Assembly: GCA_949987705.1 (NCBI GenBank)
Contig: CATLJY010000241.1
Span: 16,129 to 80,128, forward strand
Source: Thereva unica
Taxonomy: Eukaryota > Arthropoda > Insecta > Diptera > Therevidae
DNA: 64,000 nucleotides
Direction of reading: 5' to 3'
Shown: piece after piece, positions 30,901 through 41,718 of the stretch
How the letters are laid out: each line of letters starts with the position of its first letter
Position numbering within the stretch: position 1 is the first letter of the stretch
Made by a program: the position numbers and the translations under genes
Notes under the pieces: model-generated
Databases searched by the model: none
The model's input: only the letters and a program-made list of their open reading frames with translations
What the model was told of the DNA's origin: nothing

Positions 30901-31241
30901 TAGAGCTTGAATGTTGACTTTTATGTTTTTGTTACACTTAAAATGGGGTCTAATGTCAAAGCTTACTGCATCTTGGGTAGGATTGGGCAGTTTTCCAATT
31001 CCTCTCACGATAATGTCTGCAGGCATTTTTCTCAATGATAAAAGTTGTGTGGCTCGTTCAGTTATTACAGATACTTGGGAGCCTGGATCGATTAGAGCTC
31101 TTAAGATGCGAGTTCCAGTGGATTCAGATTGCACTTTAACTAATGCGGTTACTAATAGCACGGTTTTTGGAGTATATCCATTCACGAGTAGGTTGTTCAC
31201 TGGAATTTCGTTCACTTCATCGCTCTTATCGACGGTCTGGG
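27892..31241 (-). pseudogene. pol: BEL/Pao pol: PR, RT, RNase H, truncated integrase
   Basis: 1107 open codons from 31215; the frame extends slightly upstream and is -1 to gag. Protease DPGSQVSVI is near residue 42. RT follows, with FYVDDLMSG near 455, then RNase H (GFCDASTQAYAAAVYLR) near 635. The integrase zinc finger (HRCLSCYRQK) is near 970, first Asp GIDFCGPF near 1007 and second Asp SDCGTNFVG near 1077. The frame breaks soon after, so the third catalytic residue (Glu) of integrase is lost with the region replaced by the direct repeat. RT and RNase H are uninterrupted. Confidence 0.88.
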
Positions 31242-32147
31242 TATTGAGATATGACTGTAGTTGTTTTGGATAGGCGGTCTGTCCTGGGATCGTTGAGGAT
31301 TGAATGGTTCAAAATGTATCATGGTGTTATGCCGCTTGTTACATTTTAGACAGCTAACTGGGTGTGGACAATCTTTGGTGGCGTGTTTCAGTGAGAAGCA
31401 GTTGAAGTATCTGCCTTGCTTCTTTATGAATTCATGCCTATTTTGCATATTCATATTGATGAATTTGGTGCACTCTCTTATTCTATGGGACTTTTGGCAT
31501 AACGGACATTTCTGAGAGTTGATGAAGTTGGTTGTACGGCGGCTCTGGTCGTGTTCCTTTTGGATGTGGTGTGATTCTACGCGGCGAGAACTTCCCTCGC
31601 TCCCTTGAAAGGCTTCTAGTGTACGGAAATGGGTTTGTAAAAATTCTAGGAATGCCTGCAGTGTAGGGAGAGATTGGGGATGGCTGCGAGAGCTTAATGT
31701 CATTTCCCACTGAGCAATTGTCTCCTTTGATAGTTTGGCTGTTAATATATGGATCAGTATTGGATCCCAGCCTTCGGTGCTCACTTCAAGTCCTTTAAGG
31801 GCTTCTAGCACTTCATTCACCTTGTCGAGAATTCTACGAGTACCTAGCGCAGTGTCGGCATTCATTGAAGGAATGCTCGTTAGCAGTTGCAATTGGGTAC
31901 TCACTAAGATTCTGCGATTTTGAAATCTATTTTTTAAGATGGACCATGCAGACTTATAATTTGCTTCAGTTAATTGCAAGTGTTTAATAAGGGTTGCAGC
32001 TTCACCACTCAAGCAGGTTTTAAGATAGTGAAGTTTTTGGACCTTGCTAATATGGGGGTTTTTATCTACTATCGCATCAAACAAGTCATGGAATGACGAC
32101 CATGATTCATAGTCTCCTGCGAATTGAGGAATATTTATTCGCGGCAA
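31212..32147 (-). pseudogene. gag: BEL/Pao gag, main part
   Basis: It starts at the LINE junction with PRINIPQFAGDYESWSSFHD, the conserved opening of the BEL/Pao gag core, and continues through LSGEAATLIKHLQL to a Cys/His region with CPLCQKSHRIREC and CLKCNKRHNTMIH-type knuckles. It ends at ATGAAGTGA next to the pol start. The N-terminal gag piece lies at 32757-33131, split off by a LINE. Confidence 0.85.
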
Positions 32148-32752
32148 CCGAATCTCATTAAAATCACGTTTAAAGGAAGAGTAAGACGCGCACGACTGCT
32201 AAAAGCCAACAAAGCCTACTATAGTCTGCAAAGGCTCTTCAAATCCAAATATCTAACCATAACGTCTAAACTTTTACTATATAAGACGATGGTCTTACCC
32301 GTTCTCACATATGCATCCGAAACGTGGGTGCTTAGCAAAAAGCACTCAAACCTCTTGGGCGTGTTTGAGAGGAAAATACTTCGGAGGATTGTTGGCCCCG
32401 TATGTGAGGAAGGACGATTCCGGAGACTCTACAATGACGAGATCTACGAGCGCTATCGCGACATAGATGTTGTGAAGAAAATAAAGCTCGGTAGGCTCCG
32501 GTGGGCAGGGCATCTAGCTCGTATGAGTGAAGATGAGCCTGCTCGTAAAGTTCTCTGCGGTAAGACCTATGGGGTGCGACAGCGAGGGAGGCCCAACCTT
32601 CGCTGGAAGGATGGCGTGGACCAGGACGCTCAGAGTTTAGGGATGCCAAACTGGATGACATCGGCTCAGAATCGGGACCGGTGGAGAGAACAGTTGCGCG
32701 AGGCCAGGACCGGATCCCGGTTGTAGAGCCGTTAAAGAAGAAGAAGAAGAAG
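32148..32752 (+). mobile_element. 5'-truncated RTE-like LINE, ORF2 C-terminus, inserted in BEL/Pao gag
   Basis: A plus-strand frame of about 190 codons ends at 32726 and encodes the extreme C-terminus of a LINE reverse transcriptase: VLTYASETWVLSKKHSNLL, LRRIVGPVCEEG, GRLRWAGHLARM, RQRGRPNLRWKDGV. A short 3' region ends in an (AAG)n tail at 32735-32752. This C-terminal pattern is common in RTE-type insect LINEs; clade assignment is by recollection. Removing it restores continuity of gag protein homology. No clear target duplication was seen. Confidence 0.8.
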
Positions 32753-32756
32753 ATTG

Positions 32757-33131
32757 CTCTGGATTGAAGTTGCTTTGGGAGTCATTGTTGTCTGTGCCGA
32801 GTTTCTTCACTTGGTCTAGCATGAGACCGTTTATTGTGCACTATAGATCCTCCATTTCACTATACTGGTCATTAGAAAAATATGGGTGCTCGGCATAAGC
32901 GCTGGTGTATTGGCTCAGTAGTTTATTGTGAGTGTCTCTACACTCATCCCATGTTTTCTCTAGAAGGTTTTGCCTTCCTTTTATGTAACCTTCTGTGAGC
33001 TTGTCTTTCGCTGTCTTCTTATAATTACGAGCGAAACGTTCAAGCTCATGCTGGTTGTTGGATTGAAGCGTCAGTAATTTTTCTAATTTTGCACCCTCAG
33101 CAGACACCGACATTTTTCTTAATTCTAGCAC
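32757..33131 (-). pseudogene. gag: BEL/Pao gag, N-terminal part with a stop
   Basis: It starts near the PBS with KLEKLLTLQSNNQHELERF, a helical stretch typical of the gag N-terminus of this superfamily. A TAG at 32841 interrupts it; the same frame then runs on to the LINE insertion (LDQVKKLGTDNNDSQSNF). Confidence 0.75.
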
Positions 33132-33289
33132 AACACTTAGCTATAAAAATCTCACTTACCTTGTTGGGATGGTTGCTATTGATGTGGTTGGGGGTTGATC
33201 ACTTCCTTCTATCGCTGGCTTGGGTGGTGGGTGGTTTTTTAATTACTTGCACTGCACTTTTTTTTTTCAATTCACTTCGCGACACGCGA

Positions 33290-33307
33290 ATCCGGCTCGA
33301 AGGACCA
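33290..33307 (-). promoter_or_regulatory. Primer-binding site of the BEL/Pao element (tRNA-Tyr)
   Basis: On the minus strand TGGTCCTTCGAGCCGGAT, 6 bases inside the 5' LTR. This is complementary to the 3' end of insect tRNA-Tyr (acceptor strand TCGAAGG-A-CCA) over 18 bases. Confidence 0.75.
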
Positions 33308-33313
33308 TAAAAA

Positions 33314-33799
33314 TGTTCACGTAAAAGGCGCCAATAAGGAAAGAAAGTTCTACAAACAAATAAAACACAATTTCCACAAATTCAATAGTTAGTTTAATGC
33401 ACAATAAATTAAATTATTTTAATACACAATAGATTATATACAAGAAAACTAACACGGTAATTATTTTAAGGCACAATAGATTACAAAACAAGACAATCAA
33501 CACGGTATCGATAATACTTAAACGTTTCGGCGGACGGTTGTAGTCTTCTTCTCGCCACTTCTTAAATTTGACCGCTGGTCGTTCTGGTGTTTTGACACTG
33601 GACACCTCCTGGTCGTCGATGGTTGTTCCGGGTGGGTCATCAGTCGTTGCTTGCTATTAATTAATATTCAGGTCGTTCATTCACACTTGATGCAATTGTT
33701 GACTAAACATTCGCGTTGAGCAATTCTGCTGATTTTGTTAATTGCTTCATACCGCGAATGTATGTCAATTATTTACCTGGGTGAATGAACGCCTGAACA
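33314..33799 (-). repeat. 5' LTR of the BEL/Pao element
   Basis: 486 bp. It is nearly identical to 24649-25137; a 3-base indel (ATCATCAAC/ATCAAC) and a few substitutions separate them. Confidence 0.92.
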
Positions 33800-33804
33800 A
33801 GTTG
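33800..33804. repeat. Right target-site duplication AGTTG of the BEL/Pao element
   Basis: It is identical to 24644-24648. Confidence 0.92.
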
Positions 33805-34756
33805 TTTTGGCTATAACGTATGTAGTATTTTTATTCTTGTAAATTGACAATTCTCCTACGGAAGAGGTTTTATATTCAGGGATCTGTTGTTTCAGCGAGT
33901 GCTCCTGTTGGGTCTCGATTAGGGGTAGCAGAAATATTTTAGTGTCGACATTTTTCTTAGACAAAAGTGATTCAGACCTTTCTGAAATTGCCTGAGGTTC
34001 TAATTGAACATGTGTTGGGGGTTGAAAAGTTTCTTCGCAAGCCTCACTTTGTTGTTTTGCTTGCGTTTGACTGCGGGTAATGGCTCTTATTATGTGTTCC
34101 TCGTTAAGCTCTTGAGGTATACGACTGAGAAAATCGGCGTTCGCATTTTGCTTGCCTGGTTTATATATGATCTCATATTCATGTTCTTCCAGTTTTATTT
34201 TCCATCGCATTAAGCGCGAGGAAGGCTCTTTGAGATTTATAAGCCATTGAAGAGGACGATGATCCGTAATAATTTTAAACTTTCTTCCGAAAATGTAGGG
34301 ACGAAATTGTTTGATGGCAAAAATTATTGCCAACAGTTCCTTTTCAGTGGTGGAGTACTTCATCTCAGCAGCATTCAATGTGCGGCTTGCAAAATGTATG
34401 GGTTTGTCGGAACCTATTTCACCTTGGGACAAAACTGCCCCTAGAGCATAATCGCTAGCATCCGTTGTTACTAGGAACTCTTTAGTAAAATCTGGATATG
34501 ATAGAATAGGAGATTGGGTAAGCTTTTGCTTTAGGTTTCTGAAAGCTTCATCACAAAGGGCATCTCATTTAAATTTTGTGGTTTTCTTTAATAGGTTTGT
34601 CAATGGTTTTGCTACTTTAGCAAAATCGGGGATGAATCTTCTATAATACACGGCAAATCCAAGAAAGGATTTCACACCTCTCTCTTTATGTGGTACCGGT
34701 GTTATATACTTATTTTCAATCTTTACCTTGGTTATGGAAGAGTCCACTAAATACAC
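33805..34756 (-). pseudogene. pol: ERV2 pol, RT thumb and RNase H
   Basis: On the minus strand it reads KSFLGFAVYYRRFIPDFAK (RT end), then TTDASDYALGAVLSQ and the RNase H/tether DHRPLQWLINLKEPSSRLM, YKPGKQNANADFLSRIP, up to the BEL/Pao insertion. A TGA near 34567 replaces a Trp codon. The main part of RT is missing: homology begins at about 34740 and an ERV3 LTR lies beyond. Bases 34082-34756 recur in the duplicate at 46561-47235. Confidence 0.85.
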
Positions 34757-35883
34757 AAATTTCTTTAGTTGTTCAATAACACAAATTTCTTTTTATTATT
34801 ATTATTTATTAATGCTTTAATATTGAACAGTCCACTAAATATACAAATTTCCTTAACTATTCAATCACACAAATTTCCTTTTACTATTATCATTTGTCAA
34901 TGCTTTAGCATAATTTTATTAATGCTTTAATATTGAACAGTTCACTAAATATACAAATTTCCTTATTAGTCGATAACACAAATTTCAAATTTCTTTTTAT
35001 TATATTATATTTTATTATATTTTTCAGTAACACAAATTTCAGATTTCTTTTTATTATTATTATATTTCATTATATTATTCTATAACACAAATTTCAAATT
35101 TCTTTTTATTATATTATATTCTATTATATTATTCAGTAACACAAATTTCAAATTTCTTTTTATTATTATTATATTCTATTATATTATTCGATAACACAAA
35201 TTTCAAATTTCTTTTTATTATATTATATTCTATTATATTATTCAGTAACACAAATTTCAAATTTATTTTTATTATAGATGCAATAATAATATAACACCAC
35301 CCGATTATTCGCCCGCCGCGGTTACTGGTTAACAAACACACTTCTAAAAGATGGTCGACTCGCTCGCCGCGCGCCGGTGAAGAACAAAACTAGACTCCGA
35401 AAATAAACCACCGCCGCTGGTGAAGATCAAAATAATACTCAACGATCGATCACTCGATCGATCCCCAGTTTCCCGATACTTTTCTTTCCAAAAGATCTTC
35501 CGTTTGCATTTCTCTTCCGGGCCTTCAACCTTGGTGCAAAAGTCACCCGCTGGTGCTTGACCCCAGGTTGAGGTCGCCGGCCGGAAAAATGCATTCGTCA
35601 GATTTTTCTTTAAGTGGCCTGAAACTGGCGCAACTTGCTTACGAGCTTTTTTTTCTTTAGTTTATTAATTTCGCAAGGCAAATTGCGCTAAATATTTGTT
35701 GCCAATTTCCTTTGGCGTTTCAGGTTACACTTAGAACTTGTGCACGGGTCGTTTACCGGCCCCGTGCACATTTAGTGTATATAACATTAAAGGTTCAAGG
35801 TTTTTTGATATTAAGAAATAGTTTTGGAGATTTATGTTGGAATTTGAATAATTTTGAGGGCGGCTCAAAATTTCTACATAACA
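34757..35883 (-). repeat. 3' LTR of ERV3
   Basis: The LTR ends on the plus strand at TCTACATAACA (35883), read TGTTATGTAG on the minus strand. It has an AT-rich part with loosely tandem units containing AACACAAATTTCAAATTTCT (about 34770-35275), and a GC-rich part (35290-35640) related to that of the ERV1 LTR, including GGCGCAACTTGCTTAC and the hairpin. Its left limit against ERV2 is uncertain. Confidence 0.7.
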
Positions 35884-35895
35884 TTCCTTCCCCCC
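35884..35895 (-). promoter_or_regulatory. Polypurine tract of ERV3
   Basis: On the minus strand GGGGGGAAGGAA directly precedes the LTR TGTTATG. This is a strong plus-strand primer sequence. Confidence 0.8.
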
Positions 35896-36256
35896 TGAAG
35901 CAAGAGAATCGCTACGGAGTAGAGCGATTCTCGTACTTGAAGATTATAAAGGTGAGGAGGGTGAATGGAGAAGAGTGTAAAATTGTATGTAAAGAGAGCT
36001 TTGATTAGGAGATGAAAGAACATAATATGATTCTCATAAAAGTGGAGATAAAAGCAAATATATTGCAAATGTGTTAACAGGAAGCTAGCTCTGGTTTGCT
36101 CTTGTTTGAGATATGGAGACATGAGTTGGGGCTTGCTTAGTACGAAGCTCGTTTGGGGGTTGTATTTTGGTAAAGTTTGGTCCTGTGCGATCTATTTAAT
36201 TTAATGTTCTGACATGTGAACGTTAGGAGTATGTATTGTTGTAAGCGGGACCAGTT
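35896..36256 (-). other. ERV3 region between pol and PPT, no env
   Basis: Only about 360 bp separate the pol stop from the PPT. No env homology is seen, whereas ERV1 has about 3.3 kb here. Either an internal deletion or an env-less lineage. A plus-strand frame over the LTR edge (35712-36008) looks incidental. Confidence 0.6.
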
Positions 36257-38095
36257 TTACTCCGGTTGGAGTTGTGTGTCGTGGAACGGTTTTAGGCGGT
36301 TGTTGTGAACCGTTACTAGCTTCTTATTTATCTTAATTGTGGAGTTTACTGGGCTTGGGACAGCGGTCACTGTGTAGGGTCCTATCCATATTTGGGACAG
36401 TTTGTTCTTACGTGCCTCGTTGTGTAGAAGGACCTTGTCTCCTATGTGGAGTGTTAGGGGCCGCGCCTTCCCATCATAGTATCGTTTGGAGCGGTTTTTA
36501 CTGGCGAGTAGATTCTTACGTGCCAGTGCACATGATTTTTGTAATTTATACCGGAGTTGGTGATAATAACTTTCGTGATTGTATATAGGCTCCGGCTCTC
36601 GTTTTAGATTGGATGGGACGTCGGCTGTGAATCCGTAAAGGCAGTCCATGGGGGTTAGTTTAGTCCCCTCGTGTATACTGTTGTTGTACACGAATGCTGC
36701 TGTCCGAAGGAAATTGTCCCAGTTTTGGGGGCTCTCGTCTACGAGAGTGCGCAAGTATTCTATTAAAGGTCTGTGAACGCGTTCTAGGGCTCCATTGGAC
36801 TGAGGGTGGTATGCTGAGGTTTGGAGTTTCTTAACCTTTAAGAGCCTACACACGCTTTTGAAAAGGTCACTCAGGAAGTTTGATCCCTGGTCGGTGACTA
36901 TTTGTTTTGGTATGCGATAGCGCGTGACGATTTCGTCGAAGAAAATTTGTGCTACCGTTTGAGCTTCCCCATTGGGAATGGCATACCAATCGACGAATTT
37001 TGTTAGGTTATCCTGGAAGGTTAGGATGTACTTGTTTCCCGAATGTGTTTCTTCCAGGGGGCCTACTATGTCTAAATAGACTTTATCGAAGGGGTTTTCA
37101 GCTATGTCCGTGATAACCATGGGCATTCGGAATTGTCTAGAGGCCTTCATGGTTTGGAATTTCTTGCACGTTCTTATGTAGCGGGAGATATCGCGGACCA
37201 TTCGTCTCCACCAATATTTTTGACGAATACGATTGTAGGTTTTCACGACTCCCTGGTGTCCACCGAAGGGGGAATCGTGGTAATCTTTTAAAATTGTGTT
37301 TATCTCCTCCTGACTGGTAATGACCTCAACTTTCTTCTTCCCTTTGAGGTTGTTGTCTTTGGGAGGGTCTTCTTGTGTTTCATCTTCGATCTCAGGCGGT
37401 TTGGGCTCTTCCTCTGAGTGGGGGGCTTCTAGAGACGTAGTTCTTTCGTCCTTTTCGTCGTCTTTCTGCTTTTGCGCCTGTGCCCTTGTGATAATGTTGC
37501 ATTGCTTGGGCGCCTCTCCTTGTTTTGTTTGGAGGTGTTTTCCGGGTTGGTGAACTTGAGCTTCTACCGTGAAGGTTTTTGGCTCCTCTGCGAATTGTGG
37601 TATACGGCTGAGTGCATCAGCATTTGTATTATATTTTCCCGGTTTGTACTCGATAGTGTAGTCGTATTCCGACAGCTTGTGATGGAATCTCACTAGTCGA
37701 GTAGTTGGGTCTTTGACGTTGAATACGCCTTTGAGGGGTTTATGGTCCGTGTAGACCGTAAATTTCCGACCCAATAGATAACACCTGAAGTTTTTCACAG
37801 CCCAGACTATTGCCAGCAACTCTTTCTCAATGGTGGATTAGTTGCGTTCTGCCTTGTTTAAAGTGCGGCTTGCATAGGCAATAGGCTGGTCTTTCCCTAC
37901 TTCTCCCTGAGAGAGCACTGCTCCGAGTGCCTCACTGCTCGCATCCGTTGTTAAGTTAAACGGCTTGTCGAAATCTGGATAGATTAGCAGTGGAGGGGAT
38001 ACTAAGTTATTTTTTATTTGTTGGAATGCGTCTTCACACTTTGGTGTCCAAGAAAACTTTACGCCTTTGCGTAGAAGGTTCGTTAAGGGACGGAC
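36257..38095 (-). pseudogene. pol: ERV3 pol: RT end, RNase H, integrase; 5' truncated
   Basis: It is close to ERV1 pol throughout. It begins within the RT thumb (LVRPLTNLLRKG) at about 38095, continues through TTDASSEALGAVLSQ, and has a TAA at about 37840 where ERV1 has Tyr. RNase H and integrase then run open for 520 codons to 36257. Integrase DDE residues are present ([24 protein letters not shown]), but the last zinc-binding Cys is Phe (TCKKFQ instead of RCKKCQ). The 5' break joins a different gag zinc-knuckle sequence. Confidence 0.88.
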
Positions 38096-38150
38096 TAAAT
38101 GTGGTTTTTGCAAGAAAACTGGTCATTGGTGGAAAGAATGTCATGCTCGC
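38096..38150 (+). pseudogene. Short gag zinc-knuckle fragment of another retrotransposon
   Basis: The plus strand reads KCGFCKKTGHWWKECHARL, a perfect CX2CX4HX4C knuckle. It is only about 18 codons long between the ERV3 break and a piggyBac-like end at TTAA 38151. Possibly Ty1/copia, but the piece is too short to assign. Confidence 0.5.
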
Positions 38151-38163
38151 TTAACCCAAGAAC

Positions 38164-38368
38164 ACGCACATGGGTCTCACAGACCCAGAGAACTTTTAAA
38201 AGTTAATTTATTCATAGTAAACGTGTCATCCGAAGGGTGGGAGGTAAACGGGAAATATGTCGAATCTTTGAACCTTCGGAAAATCGCATACCCGGACCTA
38301 CCTGTCAATCTGTCTAGGACAGGTGAGCGATGAAAGTGATTTTTCGGGTCTGTGGGACCCATGTGCGT
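38164..38368. repeat. Subterminal inverted repeat pair of PBLE1
   Basis: The arms are 38164-38186 and 38346-38368: 22 of 23 bases pair. Each arm is itself partly palindromic (GGGTCTCACAGACCC). The spacer is 159 bp. Confidence 0.85.
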
Positions 38369-38539
38369 AACGACTGAAGTTTTTCTACGATTCGTTTTTT
38401 TTTCTAAGTTCAAACCAGGGTTGATGATGACTGTGAAAGCTGTTTGTTCCAAATTGCTGCGAATGCTGTTGCATTCAAATTACTTTCAGGAGCATATTGG
38501 TCCGGCTGCAAAAGCTGTGAAAAGCTATCGCCTATCGCG

Positions 38540-39153
38540 ATTCGAAAGTACTCACATCATACAATCCAAAAAAGAAAAAAATCGTGCTTCTTTTGTCCAA
38601 TGTTCACAGAAAGGGTACGATCGATACAAACACAAACAAACCGAACACTGTAGTTGATTATAACCAGCGAAAAGGCGGTACTGATGTGTTCGATCAATTA
38701 TGTCACGAGTACACGGTTGCGCGAAAAACTAGAAGGTGGCCTCTGCGATTTTTTTACGGAATGTTAGATCAATCGGGCGTCAATTCTTACATTTTGTACA
38801 TTCAAAACAGTCGCAACGGAAAAATGAAACGCGATGATTTTCTCGAGGGCCTTGCAATGGCATTGGTACTGCCAAATATGAGACGACGCTTGACGCAAAA
38901 TATCCCGGCTTACCTGCGTACATCCATCTCTTATATCATGTCGGAACACGATGGTTATGATGAAGATGTTGAAGGGTATGTTGATTATATCACTGAGAGC
39001 AACCAAATGGAAAAGAGAAAAAGGTGCTCCTTTTGCGAGTCTAGGTCGGACAGGAAAACTCAATATAAGTGTTTGAGATGCAATAATGCTGTTTGTCTCG
39101 AACACAGAGCAAAATTGTGTCTCCAATGTGCGGATGAACTATGCAGGAGATAA
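38540..39153 (+). pseudogene. PBLE1 transposase, C-terminal 205 residues
   Basis: The frame reads PKKKKIVLLLSNVHRKG, then VVDYNQRKGGTDVFDQLCHE with the third catalytic Asp region of piggyBac transposases, RRWPLRFFYGMLDQSGVNSY, and a C-terminal Cys-rich finger (CSFCESRSDRKTQYKCLRC, CLQCADE). The N-terminal two thirds, with the first two catalytic Asp, are missing. Copy 2 (51019-51556) has a further 76-bp deletion. Confidence 0.85.
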
Positions 39154-39277
39154 CTTTAGTATGTAGTTTTAGATTAGTATAACATATTTTATTATAATAA
39201 CTAATTATTACATTATAATTATTCATGTGAATACTTTGAATAAAACAATTTTCTCTATCTGTAGTGTTTTTGTTTAT

Positions 39278-41718
39278 AAAAATATTGCTGAGGTTACGTC
39301 ACAGTGACACCCTATTCTTTTTAATCTTTATTAAAAAAAAAAAAACTTGTGAAACCCTTTTTTACCTAAAAGATTAAACATTCAAGATTTAGATGTATAG
39401 ATAGTATGAAAACAACAAAAATAAATCATAAATTCTTTTAATTTCAAAATTATAAAAATGGCACATTTTTAGGAACTTAATTATCAGTCTTCATGAAAAA
39501 CGAGAGAAATCTTAAAATATCTAAGTATTATAATTTTTTTTTTAGAATTAAAAAAATTAACTTCTGACAAACAAGAAAAAATAAACATTTTATAAATTAA
39601 TAGCACAAATCTGGCACACTTTTTGGGCACACTGGAGACATACATATGTATTTCTTGCACTTGATGCACCGATGCGGAGTCTTCCTTTTGAATTTAGATG
39701 GACAGATGACACAACTTCCTCGTTGGATTGACTACATCTTCTGCATGGTGTTCTTGTTCTTTGGGTATTAAATCCTTACCAAGAATACGTGTTATTGTTT
39801 GTGTCAGCTCCCTTGGCAAGTGAGTATTATAGACTCGTCGATTCAAATGTGGTATAACCAACTCTCTGGCAAGGCTTTGCAAGAAACTGCCACGTTCAAT
39901 TGCACGTGCATTTGTACAGGATTTATAGACCACAAATGCATTTATGCCACTCAAATCCAGAATCCTGTAAAATATGGCCATCGGCCATCTTTGAGTGCGG
40001 CGACTACAAGAATAATTTGAGCATTTTTTGTCAACTTCATCGACGCCACCTTTGGTCATATTGTAGTCCATAATGATTTCTGGTTTATTAGTTACTGGAT
40101 TAATTTCCGCTGAATGGTGCATAGATGATATCAACAAAACTGCTCTATACTTCTTTGGAACATACGAAACGAGAGTGAAATCTTTGGTAAAACCATGCAA
40201 ACTTGTTTCAGGTTGTCGAGTTTTTGATGCTTGAAATGCAGGTGGTATGTGCCGCTTGTTTTTTTTTCAGTGTACCAACATAAGTCAATCCTCGTTGCAA
40301 TAGCTTCTCCATCAGTTCAACGGAGCTAAACCAATTATCGGCTGTCACATTTCTGTTTGTGTTTTCAAAATCATTGCACAAGCGAAAAACTGTGTGCGTT
40401 GGTATAGCCAATTTCTGCTCTTCATCGGAAAGACCAACACCATCAGAATTTTTGCCATAGTAAATGTATGCATTATATACATAAAAGGTCTACACATACT
40501 AATATGATCTTTAGGCCATATTTAGCTGGTTTTTTCGGCATATACATTTTAAGCTTGCATCTGCCTCTGAACGGTACGAGCATTTCATCAACGCAAAGGT
40601 AAGCGCTAGGGACATATGCTGCTTTGCACTTTTCAATGAATTTTCCAAATACTTCTGAAATAGCTACTAATGGGTCTTCTTGAACGCATTGAGATCTAAT
40701 TTCGATGTCATCAAACCGGAGGGCAGTGAGCAAATTCAAAAATCTATTTTTAGATAGTACACTTCTGAAAATTTCACGCCCCGTTCCGTCGGTTGCGAAA
40801 AGGTAATTGATGTTTTCACGATTGGATTTATACACTGAAGTATAAAACAGCAGGCCGAAAAGTGCGTTTATTTCCACAGAATCTGTATCACGCATCTCTG
40901 TTCGTTCCGTCTCTTTATACTTTGCTCTCATGAAACTGACCTTTTTGTTGGTAAATAGCCAATTTGATCTATCATTTCAGAATCAATAAACTCTGGCCAT
41001 AAAGTTACTAGCTTTGTACATTCTCGCTGCCTCTGAGGTACATTTCGGACTATATTGCGACTCGAGCATCGGGTGGATCTTGGTACCGGCTCGGAAGAAC
41101 TCCACTTATATCCATTTTTACCATAATATGATTTTCCTGACCTTCCGCGTGTTTCGGAGCTTATGATGAAAGAATCTTGTGATAATATCTTACTAACCTC
41201 GGGAGCTTCCACAAGTATTTCCGGTTGATTTTGGGCCACAGTGGATTCTTCTTCCTCCTCAGACTCTTCCGACTCTGTATCATGATAGCTGACCAGCTCG
41301 AAGTTAGGGTCAACGACTTCGTCATCGCAGTCACTAAAATCTTCCAATTCGTCTAACCAGCCCTCTAAGATTTTTTCGTGATCAAGATTATCTAAACTTA
41401 CTTGCCGTTTTCTTTTGCGCCCAATTCCTGAAGTACTTGGTTGCGACATCTAAAAATAATTAGCATATTTCAAGGTAGTCACAAAAAATACAAAATTATA
41501 AAATAGTCACATTAACACCGACCTTAGGTTATCGTGACACCAGAGGTCCGAAATAGAGAACACTTGTGAACTTGCCGCTTGCGCGAGACCGACTAACGAA
41601 AGGTCAAGTCAAAACAAGCAGCTACTGAAAGACTCAGATGTATAAGTTTGATAGTTCTTGAAATATTGCAGTTTCAACCCGCGCGGTGTCACCGTGACAC
41701 CGCCTCTGCAATTAAAGG
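39278..41718 (-). mobile_element. piggyBac-like element PBLE2, about 2.44 kb (copy 1)
   Basis: The right end is flanked by TTAA (41719-41722). Read inward, the right terminus is CCTTTAATTGCAGAGGCGGT and then GTCACGGTGACACC. The left terminus has ATTGCTGAGG and GTCACAGTGACACC (39284-39312) in matching order, with a decayed TTAT flank. The length equals that of typical autonomous piggyBac elements. The transposase is on the minus strand. Confidence 0.8.
39597..41449 (-). pseudogene. PBLE2 transposase, copy 1 (four or more breaks)
   Basis: The N-terminal frame (41449-40928, 173 codons) is acidic (EESEEEEE). The core follows in another frame, with VDEMLVPFRGRCKLKM (first Asp), TADNWFSSVELMEKL (second), and MTKGGVDEVDKKC (third). 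The C-terminal Cys-rich finger (CVICPSKFKRKTPHRCIKC) is again out of frame, ending at 39597. Two breaks, near 40930 and near 39710, are shared with copy 2. Two more, a 2-bp loss in a T run near 40260 and a 5-bp loss at 40491, are specific to this copy. Confidence 0.88.

Larger units (their letters stand above)
24649..33799 (-). mobile_element. BEL/Pao retrotransposon with env-like gene, inserted in ERV2 pol
   Basis: A 9.15-kb element with LTRs of 489 and 486 bp, 5-bp target duplications, a PBS complementary to tRNA-Tyr, gag, pol (PR-RT-RH-IN) and a downstream env-like gene, all on the minus strand. The protein family is BEL/Pao, as shown by the aspartic protease followed by the YVDD reverse transcriptase of that type and the C-terminal domain ending RRPITK-like. 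The copy is dead: stop in gag, LINE insertion in gag, integrase deletion and a frameshift in env. Confidence 0.92.
38151..39260 (+). mobile_element. piggyBac-like element PBLE1, internally deleted
   Basis: It begins at TTAA (38151-38154) followed by CCCAAGAACACGCACATGGG. A 23-bp stretch at 38164-38186 is repeated in inverted orientation at 38346-38368 with one mismatch. TTAA target and CCC-start ends fit piggyBac-type transposons. Only the C-terminal part of the transposase remains. The right end was not found; a second piggyBac-like element starts at about 39278 in the other orientation. Confidence 0.65.

Noticed and set aside
32332..32661. Minus-strand frame across the RTE-like LINE
   Set aside because: Antisense shadow of the LINE reverse transcriptase C-terminus.
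38067..38333. 88-codon plus-strand frame starting in ERV3 pol
   Set aside because: Only the CCHC knuckle part (38096-38150) is meaningful. The start is antisense to ERV3 pol and the end runs into the piggyBac-like terminus.
38764..39126. Minus-strand 120-codon frame (repeated at 51167-51529)
   Set aside because: Antisense shadow of the PBLE1 transposase, which matches piggyBac motifs.
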